Under the pieces are notes generated by a model, which did no database searches, was not told where the DNA came from, and was given only the letters and a program-made list of their open reading frames with translations. Source: Spisula solida (Eukaryota; Mollusca; Bivalvia; Venerida; Mactridae). Taken from it: DNA of 64,000 nt. The stretch covers positions 10,738,720 to 10,802,719 of the forward strand of contig OX365950.1 of assembly GCA_947247005.1 (NCBI GenBank), written 5' to 3'. Shown here piece after piece: positions 46,079 to 57,972 of the stretch. Positions within the stretch are counted from its first letter, which is position 1. Every line of letters begins with the position of its first letter. The position numbers and the translations under genes were made by a program.

Positions 46079-48994
46079 CGCTTATCAATATGACTGTACA
46101 GGGCTATAGCCTATCAATGTGAACCTATACCATACAGGGCTATAGCCTATCAATGTGAACCTATACCATACAGGGCTATAGCCTATCAATGTGAACCTAT
46201 ACTGTAGGGGGCTATCACCTATCAATGTGAACCTATAGTACCGTACAGGGCTATCACCTATCAATGTGAACCTATACTGTAGGGGGCCATCGCCTATCAA
46301 TGTGAACCTATATCGTACAGGGCTATTGCCTATCAATGTGAACTTATACTGTACAGGGCCATCACCTTTCAATGTGAACCTATACCATACAGGGCTATAG
46401 CCTATCAATGTGAACCTATACCATACAGGGCTATAGCCTATCAATGTGAACCTATACCGTAAGGGGCTATAGTCTATCAATGTGAACCTATATCGTACAG
46501 GGCTATGGCCTATCAATGTGAACCTATACCATACAGGGCTATAGCCTACATCAATATGACGTTATACCATATAGGGCCATCAACTATCAATGTGAAACTA
46601 TCGCCCATCTATGTGAACCTATACTGTACAGGGCCATCACCTTTCAATGTGAACCTATACCATACAGGGCTATAGCCTATCAATGTGAACCTATACCATA
46701 CAGGGCTATAGCCTATCAATGTGAACCTATACCGTAAGGGGCTATAGTCTATCAATGTGAACCTATATCGTACAGGGCTATGGCCTATCAATGTGAACCT
46801 ATACCATACAGGGCTATAGCCTACATCAATATGACGTTATACCATATAGGGCCATCAACTATCAATGTGAAACTATCGCCCATCTATGTGAACCTATACT
46901 GTACAGCGTCATTGCCTATCTATGTGAACCTATACCGTAAGGGGATATCGCCTATCAATGTAAACCTATACCGTACAAGGCTATAGCCTATCAATGTAAA
47001 CCTATACCGTATTGGGCTATCGCTTATCAATGTGAACCTATACCATAAGGGGCCATCACCTATCAATGTAAACTTATACTGTACATGGCTAGTGCCTATC
47101 AATGTGAACCTATACTGTACGTGGCTTTCGCCTATCAATGTGAACCTATACCATACGGGGATATCGCCTATCAATGTGAACTTATACCGTACAAGGCTAT
47201 CGCCTATCAATGTGAACCTATACCATACGGGGCCATCACCTATCAATGTGAACTTATACCGTACAGGGCTATCCCCTATCAATGTGAACCTATACCGTAC
47301 AGGGCTATCACCTATTAATGTGAACCTATACCGTACAGGGCTATTGCCGTAAGGGGCTATCGCCTATTAATGTGAACCTATACCGTATGGGGCTATCGCC
47401 TATCAATGTGAACCTATACCATACAGGGCTATAGCCTATCAATGTGAACCTATACCATACAGGGCTATAGCCTATCAATGTGAACCTATACTGTAAGGGG
47501 CTATAGCCTATCAATGTGAACTTATACCATACAGGGCTATAGCCTACCAATATGAAGTTATACCATATGGGGCCATCACCTATCAATGTGAAACTATCGC
47601 CTATCTATGTGAACCTATACTGTACAGCCTCATTGCCTATCTATGTGAACCCATACCGTAAGGGGATATCGCCTATCAATGTAAACCTATACCGTACAAG
47701 GCTATCGCCTATCAATGTAAACCTATACCGTACGGGGCTATCGCTTATCAATGTGAACCTATACCATACGGGACCATCACCTATCAATGTTAACTTATAC
47801 CGTACATGGCTAGTGCCTATCAATGTAAACCTATACCGTACGTGGCTTTCGCCTGTCAATGTGAACCTATACCATACGGGCCATCGCCTATCAATGTGAA
47901 CCTATACCGTACAGGGCCATCACCTATCAATGTAAACTTATACCGTACAGGGCTAGTGCCTATCAATTTGAACCTATACCATACGGGGCCATCACCTATT
48001 AATGTGAACCTATCAATGTGAACCTATACCGTACAGCCGGGCTATCGCCTATCAATGTGAACCTATACTGTACAGGGCCATCACCTATCAATGTGAGCCT
48101 TTACCGTACAGGGCTATTGCCTATCAATGTGAACCTATACCGTACGGGGCCATCGCCTATCAATGTGAACCTATACTGTATGGGGCCATCGCCTATCAAT
48201 GTGAACCTATACTGTACAGGGCCATCACCTAGCAATGTGAACCTATACCATACAGGGCTATCGCCTATCAATGTGAACCTATACCGTACAGGGCTATCGC
48301 CTATCAATGTGAACCTATACCATACGGGGCCATCACCTATTAATGTGAACCTATCAATGTGAACCTATACCGTACAGCCGGGCTATCGCCTATCAATGTG
48401 AACCTATACTATACAGGGCCATCGCCTATCAATGTGAACCTATACCGTACGGGGCCATCACCTATCAATGTGAACCTATACCTTAAGGGGGCTATCCCCT
48501 ATCAATGTGAACCTATACTGTTGGAGGCTATCGCCTATCAATGTGAACCTATACTGTACAGGGCCATCACCTAGCAATGTGAACCTATACCATACAGGGC
48601 TATCGCCTATCAATGTGAACCTATACCGTACGGGGCCATCGCCTATCAATGTGAACCTATACTATACAGGGCCATCGCCTATCAATGTGAACCTATACTG
48701 TAGGGGGATATCGCCTATCAATGTGAACCTATACCGTACAGGGCTATCGCCTATCAATGTGAACCTATACCGTACAGGGCTATCGCCTATCAATGTGAAC
48801 CTATACTGTACAGGGCTATCGCCTATCAATGTGAACCTATACTGTAGGGGGATATCGCCTATCAATGTGAACCTATACCGTACGGGGCTTTCGCCTATCA
48901 ATGTGAACCTATACCGTACGGGGCTATCGCCTATCAATGTGATCCTAGACTGTAGGGGGCTATCGCCTATAATCAATGTGAACCTATAGCATAG
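46079..48994. repeat. 36-bp minisatellite array, about 80 units
   Basis: The unit contains GCCTATCAATGTGAACCTAT followed by ACC(A/G)TACAGGGCTATC. Because 36 is divisible by three and most units lack stops, several frames are open on both strands for up to 160 codons, giving a 12-residue periodicity (for example SPINVNLYRTGL on plus, IGDSPVRYRFTL on minus). No codon bias, start context or splice signal supports coding. Internal blocks are duplicated about 275 bp and 730 bp apart. Confidence 0.93.
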
Positions 48995-49669
48995 AGTTAT
49001 CAGGTAGCCCATATTGTTGATCATATTGAAAATTTGTCCAGAACCAAATATGCCATCCACAATAAATGAAGTAGTTATTATAATTATTAGCCCCCCCCCC
49101 CTCCCGCCCCGAAAATGTGCTGGGCCGCTCATGTAATTTTTGTTCTGAATGCTAAAGATAGTTTAATTTAAAATAAAAAAATTAAATGAAAGCAAAAAAT
49201 CTTCTTCCAAAACTTCAAATCAATCGAAGTACAAAACGATTGATACGAATTATTAAATCACCATGGTGCATGAACGGACGTATATACATGTATATAAAAA
49301 CAAGGTCCGTTATATATATCCATCAATTAAAATTCAATACAATGAGAGATCTAATTTTTAATTAAATCTCCGTTATCTAATAAGATCTAGATTCTATATA
49401 TGTGACGGTGACTGCAGAAATCAGGCCAGACGCGGTAACGTCTATTTTTAGAAAAATGACGTCAAAGACGTTCATTGTGTTTTCGCGGATTTTCTAATTA
49501 ATTAACAGATATTTTCAAGATCATCTGGTTGAAAATGTTTTTTTAAGTTTGTGTACCTGCTTTTTTCACCACCCAAGAATATTTCGGCAACCTCTCATGA
49601 AAATTTTAGTGTTGTCTAGCCATTGTTTTGAGAGTTATTCCCCTTTTACTGGGTACTGCTGTAGAGGTC
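48995..49669 (+). promoter_or_regulatory. Left flank of foldback 2; possible promoter region
   Basis: Unique-looking sequence with C-rich 49,090-49,110. It holds a perfect CRE palindrome TGACGTCA at 49,457-49,464. If the foldback element is removed, this DNA joins directly to the candidate first exon beginning AAAGATGGCG at 59,243, so it could be that transcript's promoter and 5' UTR. Inference only. Confidence 0.3.
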
Positions 49670-49677
49670 AAAGATGG
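49670..49677 (+). repeat. 8-bp target-site duplication (left)
   Basis: AAAGATGG directly abuts the element's first bases GGATAAGG; the identical octamer follows the last bases CCTTATCC at 59,243-59,250. Confidence 0.8.
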
Positions 49678-49819
49678 GGATAAGGCTAATTTCAAACCAT
49701 TAGAATCTAAACGAAAACTCCAAACCATTAGAATCAGTTTCTACAACACGGATATATAAAGAAAGAACAAAAATTTCTGCGGGGCTTTAACGCTGTTTAC
49801 TGGATGGCACTTAGCATTT

Positions 49820-51735
49820 ACCAACCACCAATCCATTAGAATACAGTAACATGGATTCATAATGATTTCATACACCCAATCCCTTAGAATACATGCGTTT
49901 CTTCAAGGCTTATAGGTCCAATCCCTTAGAATGCATGAGTTCCTACATGGTAAATTCGTCCAATCCCTTAGAATACGTGAGTCCTTACATGGTTTATATG
50001 TCCAATCCTTTAGAAAACATGAGTTCCTACATGGTAAATACGTCCAATCCCTTAGAATACACGAGTTTCTACATGTTTAATACGTCCAATCCCTTAGAAT
50101 ACGTGGGTATCTATATGGTTTATACATCCAATCCCTTAGAATGTATACATGGGATCCTACATGGTGTATACGTCCAATCCATTAGAATACGTGAGTTTCT
50201 ATATGGTGTATACGTCCAATCCATTAGAATACGTGGGTTCCTGCATGGTGTATACGTCCAATCCATTAGAATACATGAGTTCTACATGGTGAATACGTCC
50301 AATCCATTAGAATACGTGAGTTCCTACATGGTGTATACGTCCAATCCATTAGAATATATGAGTTCCTACATGGTGAATACGTCCAATCCATTAGAATACG
50401 TGAGTTCCTACATGGTGTATACGTCCAATCCATTAGAATACGTGAGTTCCTATATGGTGTATACGTCCAATCCCTTAGAATACATGGAATCCTACATGGT
50501 GTATACGTCCAATCCATTAGAATATGTAAGTTCCTACATGATATTTTACGTCCAATCCATTAGAATACGTGGGTTACTACATGGTGTATACGTCCAATTC
50601 ATTAGAATACAATTGGTCCTACATGGTGTACACGTCCAATCCATTAGAATACGTGTTTTCCTGCATGGTGTATACGTCCAATCCATTAGAATACGTGGGT
50701 ATCTACATGGTTTATACGTCCAATCCCTTAGAATACATGGGATCCTACATGGTATATACGTCCATTCCATTAGAATACGTGGGTTCCTATATGGTGTACA
50801 CGTCCAATCCCTTAGAATACATGTGTTCCTACATAGGTTATACGACCAATCCCTCAGAATACTTTATTTCCTTCAAGGGTTATACGTCCAATCCCTTAGA
50901 ATACATAAGTCCTGCATGGGTTATACGACCAATCCCTTAGAATACTTTATTTCCTTCAAGGGTTATACGTCCAATCCCTTAGAATACATGAGTTCCTACA
51001 TGGGTTATACGACCAATCCCTTGGAATACATGAGTTCCTACATGGGTTATACGACCAATCCCTTAGAATACATGAGTTCCTACATGGGTTATACGACCAA
51101 TCCCTTAGAATACATGAGTTCCTACATGGGTTATACGTCCAATCCCTTAGAATACATGAGTTCCTACATGGGTTATACGACCAATCCCTTAGAATACATG
51201 AGTTCCTACATGGGTTATACGACCAATCCCTTAGAATACATGAGTTCCTACATGGGTTATACGACCAATCCCTTAGAATACATGAGTTCCTACATGGGTT
51301 ATACGACCAATCCCTTAGAATGCATGAGTTCCTACATGGGTTATACGACCAATCCAGTAGAATACATGAGTTCGTAAACTGGTTATACGTCCAATCAAAT
51401 AGAAGCATCGGTTTATAAAATGTTTATACATCCGATCCATGCAGTAGAAAACATGGGTTCCTAAAGGTTTCATACGCCCAATCTCTTAGATACATTGGTT
51501 ACTACAAGGTTTCATACGTCCAAGCCCTTAAAATACATTGGTTCCTACAAGGTTTCATACGCCCAAACTCTTAGTATACATTGGTTACTACAAGGTTTCA
51601 TGCGTCCAATCCCTTAAAATACATTGGTTCCTACAAGGTTTCATACGTCCAAGCCCTTAGAATACATTGGTTCCTACAAGGTTTCATACGTCCAATTCCT
51701 TAGAGTACATGGGTTCTTACATTGGTTATACTTCC
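49820..51735 (+). repeat. 42-bp minisatellite, left arm of foldback 2 (~45 units)
   Basis: The unit contains GTCCAATCCCTTAGAATACA, then TGAGTTCCTACATGGTTTAT. Its 42-bp length leaves a 494-codon plus-strand frame (49,893-51,377) open, with 14-residue repeats such as YTTNPLEYMSSYMG. The frame switches between repeat phases (NPLEYV to QSIRIR and back) where units gained or lost bases, and antisense frames are open too, so a protein is unlikely. The units at 50,990-51,350 are nearly identical, indicating recent expansion. The last ~300 bp are diverged. Confidence 0.92.
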
Positions 51736-52221
51736 AAGTCGGGAAATGGAAATCGTTTATTGCAATTTTTTTCTAAGATTTGTGGTGTTTTGAGAATACA
51801 TGTAGTATGAAGCTTTTGTCTATTGAACCAGTAAAAGAAAAGAAACAATATTTTAAAATATATTTCTTCTGTATTTATAACAATATATATCACTTATAGT
51901 AACGTACATTGTATATAGCACTAATCTAGGGCACCTCTTATAAAGTATTCCGCAACTACTCGTGCATGCCTTTGCTAAGTAAACACCAATCTTTTCAATA
52001 TAGAATTGTTAGTTATGTAGTAATTAAAGACCGTTTGTCTACAATCTGAAGGTAATAATAAATTACCTTAAAAAACGAAATTAAAACTAATAATGCACTG
52101 AGCACCCAAAGCAGTTATCGGGAGCTGTGGTGGACGCGTAATTCGTGCTTATGACCATTTTGGGATTCATCTTGTACTTTTGCAAATTGAATTATTGCGT
52201 TGCAATTCAGTTTTTGTCCTG
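51736..52221. other. Foldback 2 core, no feature
   Basis: AT-rich with no supported gene or repeat. Confidence 0.4.
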
Positions 52222-52507
52222 CCTAATTGACCAATGACCTCCGATTTCGAGGGAACAGACACGAACATTGTGCGATTCAAGGAATCCGGATGCGCTACCC
52301 TAGCTCATTCCGAAAAGATTAATTGGTTCTTTAACGTACCCGATGTAAAGCACTGACACATATGAGACTACCCCTGTGTTATCGACCAGATCATCTCCAG
52401 TTGCGTAAGAAACACTGAAATTCATCGAGTATACCGGCCGAGATTCGAACAAGGGGCCTCTCGTTCAGTACCCTAGAGCGTTTTCTACTCTAGCACCGTG
52501 CTACCCA
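52222..52507 (-). mobile_element. tRNA-derived SINE, family C (copy 2)
   Basis: On the minus strand, GGGTAGCACGGTGCTAGAGT (A-box side) and CTTGTTCGAATCTCGGCC (B box) head the element. It ends with GGAGGTCATTGGTCAATTAG, the same tail as the copy at 43,738. Confidence 0.65.
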
Positions 52508-53025
52508 ACAAGTTGATTATAAAAAGATACTCATAACAAAAATACACAACATCTAAAACATTTCTACACTTTGCCGGATAACAGTGGGGAAATGCCGAGA
52601 AGCTCACAATCATAATCACAATAAGCGATTTCTGGTTAGGGGTAGAAAAGTCAATAATAACGAACGCATTAGACAACTTGGCAATCGCAACAACCCATAA
52701 AAACTATCTGTACGAGGCAACTTTTTTAAGACCCCTACACGGCATTTAAGGCGCAGTGGGGAAAGAAACACATTAATTTGATCGTAAAGTGCAATTCGAA
52801 CCTATACATCGTATACTGTACCGTGTCATCGTTTGGTAAAAGATGAAGAGACGAATGTAACCGTTGCTTCCACCGGATGATAGAAACTTTTCGAAATGCA
52901 TGGTAACTACCAAAAAATAATGGTAATCTATTCAATAAAATATATGAACACAGTGACAATTTATGTTAAACTTTGTGACAAGCTCTAGTATTATACAATA
53001 TTTTAAAAGTTTGTCTTTTAGTATA

Positions 53026-53707
53026 CGAGGGTCATTCAATATATTTCAATAACATCAAAATGTCTATTTCTTACGCACAGAAATCCATAGACTTTTGAAT
53101 TGTACATGGGGCTAGGAAAAACATAGCAGACACGTGTACAAGAGCTGCTACGAGCAAGAGCGAAAGGAGAACATACATCATGTAGTTGTCTTGTGTTTAA
53201 ATGGCAAAATTAAATTTCTGAAGCGCAGCATGGTATTTAAAACGATACAGGGATGTACATATAGGCAAACGTAGTGACGTTCCACGCAACGTCCGTCGAA
53301 ATGTGCGAGGTGTTTTCATGTTTGTATACAACCATTATGCCAAGCCTTAATCCTTAACGCAGACTATATAAGATATTGTGGGAGATATGTTAAATCATAT
53401 ACAATGTGAATGCTTATGTTTATTTCTATGTTAATAACATAATTTCATTTCGGGCTACCATTTGTGAATCAGCAAAACGTCAATAACGTCGCTGACGTCA
53501 GATAATACATTACGGTGTGTGGTGGTACCCGTATGGTGAAATTTATATTTTAGTCATATTTTCTTTCAAAAAATGCGTTGTTTCACGCAATATTTTCAGC
53601 ACTTGTGCCCATAAGGCTGTAGTTTATCGTATAATAGTTTGTTTCTCTCTGTATCATCGGTTGTTAAAATGATTAACACGGTCTACGAATTAATTGAATG
53701 ACCCTCG
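53026..53707. mobile_element. mariner-like deletion derivative (682 bp)
   Basis: Ends CGAGGGTCATTCAAT in inverted orientation, flanked by TA (53,024-53,025 and 53,708-53,709). GAGGGTCATTCAA-like ends are typical of mariner elements. No transposase frame survives. It is nested in the core of foldback 2. Confidence 0.75.
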
Positions 53708-53844
53708 TACATGTAGTATATAAACATATTTGATGAGGGAGCTGTATTTGAATTTTGAAATGACCATTGCTTTTGTTCGAATGCATCTCGCTGTACATCG
53801 AACAAGGAGCGGTATTCGAAGTGAGCTGTATGCTACATGTATAA

Positions 53845-54235
53845 CGGTCATGGCTTAGTGATAACGCACTGAGCTGTCAATCACGAGGTCGCGGGTGCAA
53901 TCCCTAAATGGGAACTGGATATTTCTGAAAATTCATTCGTATTTCCTGCTATATCTGACGGTATGGGCTTTATCAATGCTATGCTCCAGGTATATTCAAG
54001 ACAACCAGTTTTATTATTCGAAATAAGAGTTAGGCGCATTCCTTCAGTGCCTGTATCTAATGTCTCTCTCTCCATTCGGGGGCTTTCTCTCGGTCAGTCC
54101 CTCTCGTCAGATCAAGATATCGTCAGTATCTGCACGGGTATAGGATGCACCTGCGATCTTTTGGCTGCATCACTATGTAAAGTGCCCGAGTTTGATCGTG
54201 CGTCGCAAAGAAAATGCGCTATAAAAAATATGGTA
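53845..54235 (+). mobile_element. tRNA-derived SINE, family A (copy 2)
   Basis: Head: TCATGGCTTAGTGATAACGC (A-box side) and GAGGTCGCGGGTGCAATCCC (B box). The body shares TGTCTCTCTC..GGGGGCTTTCTC, CGTCAGTATCTGCAC and AGGATGCACCTGCG with the 2.8-kb copy and ends near GCGCTATAAAAAATATGG. Confidence 0.78.
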
Positions 54236-54954
54236 TCAGTCGTATCATATAATTATTATGTCAACAGACATTGTAGATGCAGTAAGTGTGAAGCGTGAAA
54301 ATGTAACAGTACTAAGTTGTAATAAAATTTTCAGCACGTCACGATGAAATCATGATGTGACCAAGTTACTGCCTAAATTATGTAAGATGCTGACAAGTAA
54401 AATATCTGGACCATTTTGACGAATTTTATTCAGTCAGAGACAGTCAGAAATACCAATGTTGATACAATGTAGATGCCATTATACAAACAGTATAGGTGAC
54501 TTTCCTTAAGTTATTATTACAAAAAAATAAAAGATAATCGGACAGGCTATGCAGCACTCAACTTAAACAGTCGGACTGATATCAAGCTAACCGAACATTA
54601 TTGTTAGATCTGTCCACAAATTTGGTAATGAAATTCGGTCTGTGACATTATTTATTATGAACTAAAGCCAAATCTAAGAGTACAAGAATGTCGAATAAGT
54701 TCACTACGCCGTCAAGTGATGTTGTTAATCCAAGATTAACAAAAGAAGTTAGGTATCTGCACTCACAAGTGAGTGAGCTGAGGACCCGACTTTTGTACAT
54801 GTACCAACAAATTTGGATTAACATACCTTAGAATGTATATTTATTTTTAAGAATGAATTGTTTCTATGTTGTTTCAACCGTAGGGGTCTATCGATTCCCT
54901 GGTCTCTTATCAATTAATATAAATTGCCAATACCTTGTATTACATGTATATACT

Positions 54955-54957
54955 CAA

Positions 54958-54991
<34 letters not shown>

Positions 54992-54992
54992 T
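54955..54992. repeat. A-run plus (TA)n microsatellite
   Basis: About 20 A residues followed by roughly nine AT units. Confidence 0.9.
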
Positions 54993-55072
54993 ACTCAAGG
55001 ACTTTAAAAACGCCTCACCTAATTCAAAGCCCAATATCGCTTAAATTATTTATTTTATTGAAAATATCAGTA

Positions 55073-56885
55073 ACGTAAAGGAACCTTAACTCGGCAGGAA
55101 CATTGACTCGTCACTTTTTGTTTTTGTAATCTCACCTTTAATGACGTCATCAGAAAGTTTGGAGGTGGACATTTTTTGAAAGTTAAATATGTCTTTATGT
55201 TACCTGTACATACCAACCTGTATTAAAACTGAGTAGTATTTGAATATTAAGTCATACAAAAACCCACATAAAACACACACATTAATGAACACGGGCGACG
55301 ACAAGTTGCGAATTTAGGCGTCTCGGGCGAAAGGTCATAGTGCAATGTAGATACACTTACATGTTATTGTCCACAGGTGTTTGTGTCCTGGAATATTTTG
55401 TCTTTCTGAATTTGTCTCTCGTTTGATAAGAATCTTACATTAAAAGTACTTTGATAAAGGTTAAATACAATTGACGAGTCTTGGATCCCATTGACGACTT
55501 ACGCACCCCATGGTTTGTTACAAAACTGTTAACATCACCCTTCTACCACTTCGCAACATTACTAAGTTAACTCTTTGTTTTTGCGTTTAATCGTCTTAAC
55601 AAACCAATTAACTTTGTAAATGCTATTCTCGAAACGTATAGTAAGATTTTTTATTCTAAAAATGAACATATTTTTAACTAAAAGATCTTTAAAGTCTGCG
55701 AGCACTCATAAGTAACAAACAATGCTTAACGAAATAGTATCCTACTGTTGTCCATTTCATTAAGCTATACTATAGCATAATATATGTCTATGGCTTGTTA
55801 TGGAACGAAACACGCTTGTTTTATACTCTATTTTTGTTTTATTCGGATAATATGAACACCATACTTGTTCAGAAAAGTTGCCATTTGCAAAATATAAATA
55901 CAAATGTGTTCCATGTTTATAAAACATACTAGTGCTAGTACATTATATTAAGCTTATAAATGTCGTCTACTATTGGTTGACTTCCAAGTAATAAGTTTTA
56001 TATAGTTAGAGCTATAGTTGATAAAGAAAAGAAAGTAAAAACGAAAAAGGGCTGGTCGAAAGTGGACCATGGAAAACATGGCAGGTGTATATAAAGATGT
56101 GAACTTTTGCTCCATGATTCTATCGAAATCTCCAAAGTTGTTTACGTTCTTCCAGTAACATTAGCTGATCTCTTCAAGGAGAGAATCAATTTAAATACAA
56201 ATGGGGGATAAAACTAGTAGCAAAATTCGCTAGAAGTTAAAAAGGAACTGGAAAAAGTTAAATAAACAAGGGGAAACTCGGAAACTGAAACGAATTGGAA
56301 AGAAGGCTGAGCGATAACAGAGGAAATAAAAGGATAAACAATCAACCAAGAAAACCTAACCGACATCAGAAAACTTCAAGGCTTCAAAAGTACGAACAAT
56401 CTTAAGAAAGATCTCTACTGATCAAAAGCTGTTCAGATTAAAAGTTGTGTTCAAAGCTATTGCGACAGGCGCATGGCACGTTATCCAATTAATTATATGC
56501 TGCTATTGTATATATGTGATAGATAATAGTCTCAAATGTTATATATTATTGTATAAAAGTATATAAAATTACACATAAAATAATGTGCCTAGTGTCTATG
56601 GTTGCAAAACTGTGATTTTTTATAAATTTATTCGTATGACGAGTTAAGGTTACTAGTAGTGACGAGTTATGGTTCCACTGGTCCGTAAGTCGGCAGGCTC
56701 TACCTTACTGTATTCCGAGACCTATTGTAACCGATTTATAGGTGCTCGATACACGGAGAATGGTTTTAAAGGCGCCTAAAGGGTTCAGGTATATTTTGGG
56801 ACACAGACAGTATCCACAGAATAATATAGAAACCCATCGGAACCTCATTTATAGCGAAAAGTGACGACTCAAGGTTCCTTTACGT
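55073..56885. mobile_element. 1.8-kb TA-flanked TIR element
   Basis: The outer 15 bp, ACGTAAAGGAACCTT, is inverted at the two ends, and a second shared block GACTCGTCACTTTT lies just inside. TA flanks both sides (55,071-55,072 and 56,886-56,887). Further GACGAGTTAAGGTT-like motifs lie near the right end and GACGAGTCTTGG near the left. No transposase frame is present. Nested in the core of foldback 2. Confidence 0.7.
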
Positions 56886-57328
56886 TATACTTATTTATTC
56901 AATAATCTATCATTCGTACAATTGACTTTAGTTTGTAATAAAATGTAATCACGTTATTTTCTGGGAATACTGCAAGCGTACTCCCCCTAGGAAAAAGTTT
57001 GGGATTTTTAATACAGGATATGCGTGGCATTACTCTTATTGTGCTCATATTTGTTAGACAGTGTATTCACACAAATACGTCGAAAACACGCTTTCTACAC
57101 TTGTATTAAAGTATAGCAAGTTTTTATAATACTGTTTTATTTCAATGCAACCACCAACTTACCTCATTTCGCCTGTTAAAATTCAACATGTTCAAAAGGA
57201 TAAGAGTAGATTTTGAATTTGCCAATATTAGTAGTAAAACTTAAAACATGGTGATTTTGAATGCCTGTCTAAATGTATGGACGTTCTTTTGTTATTGACT
57301 CTGTTCATGCTCATTTTAAAAATTGACA

Positions 57329-57430
57329 GGTGGTTTTTGTATTTGAACATGCGTTAGATATAATTGTGAATATCTTATAGGTGGTTTTTGTATTTGAACA
57401 TGCGTTAGATATAATTGTGAACATCTTATA
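57329..57430 (+). repeat. 51-bp tandem duplication
   Basis: AGGTGGTTTTTGTATTTGAA followed by CATGCGTTAGATATAATTGT occurs twice in tandem with one visible difference. Confidence 0.88.
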
Positions 57431-57504
57431 AGTGAGAGGAATTAGTGTATTATTGAATGGTGACCGGGGAGTCAATACAACGACCAATCCCTTAGAATGT
57501 GTGG

Positions 57505-57965
57505 TACCTACCTTGTTCATTGAAGAACATGTATCCTTGTGGATTGGTAATATTAAACACCCGTTGTAGAAAGCGTATCGTGGTGGATTGGTAATGTAAT
57601 ACATATTGTAGACCGCGTATCCTGGTGGATTGGTAATGTAACACATGTTGTAGAACGTGTATCCTGGTGGATTGGTAATGTAACACATGTTGTAGAACAT
57701 GTATCCTGGTGGATTGGTAATGTAACACTTTTTATAGAACGTGTATCCTGGTGGATTGGTAATATAACACATGTAGTAGAACGCGTATCCTGGTGGATTG
57801 GTAATATAACACCTGTTGTAGAACGCGTATCCTGGTGGATTGGTAATGTAACACATGTTGTAGAACATGTATCCTGGTGGATTGGTCATATAACACATGT
57901 TGTAGAACGTGTATCCTGGTGGATTGGTAATGTAACACATGTTGTAGAACGTGTATCCTGGTGGA
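57505..57965 (-). repeat. Variant 42-bp minisatellite (NPPGY type), 11 units
   Basis: On the minus strand units read TCCACCAGGATACACGTTCT then ACAACATGTGTTACATTACC, giving a 14-residue periodicity (ITNPPGYTFYNMCY). It aligns with the arm repeat at CCAATCC, GA.ACA and CTACA.ATG positions, so it is a diverged branch of the same 42-bp family. A single plus-oriented arm-type unit (ACGACCAATCCCTTAGAATG, from about 57,480) abuts it. Confidence 0.88.
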
Positions 57966-57972
57966 TTAGCTG

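Noticed and set aside
46085..49132. Many 60-160 codon ORFs in the 36-bp array on both strands
   Set aside because: A direct result of a stop-poor unit of length divisible by three; no coding signature.
49893..51377. 494-codon ORF as a repeat-containing protein gene
   Set aside because: It lies wholly in the 42-bp minisatellite, changes repeat phase several times, is mirrored by open antisense frames, and has no splice or initiation context.
53845..53925. Possible tRNA gene on the plus strand
   Set aside because: Head of SINE family A; the same body and tail occur at 2.8-3.2 kb.
57311..57940. 209-codon minus-strand ORF with NPPGY repeats
   Set aside because: Same explanation as the other minisatellite ORFs; the non-repeat C-terminal part is the 51-bp tandem duplication.
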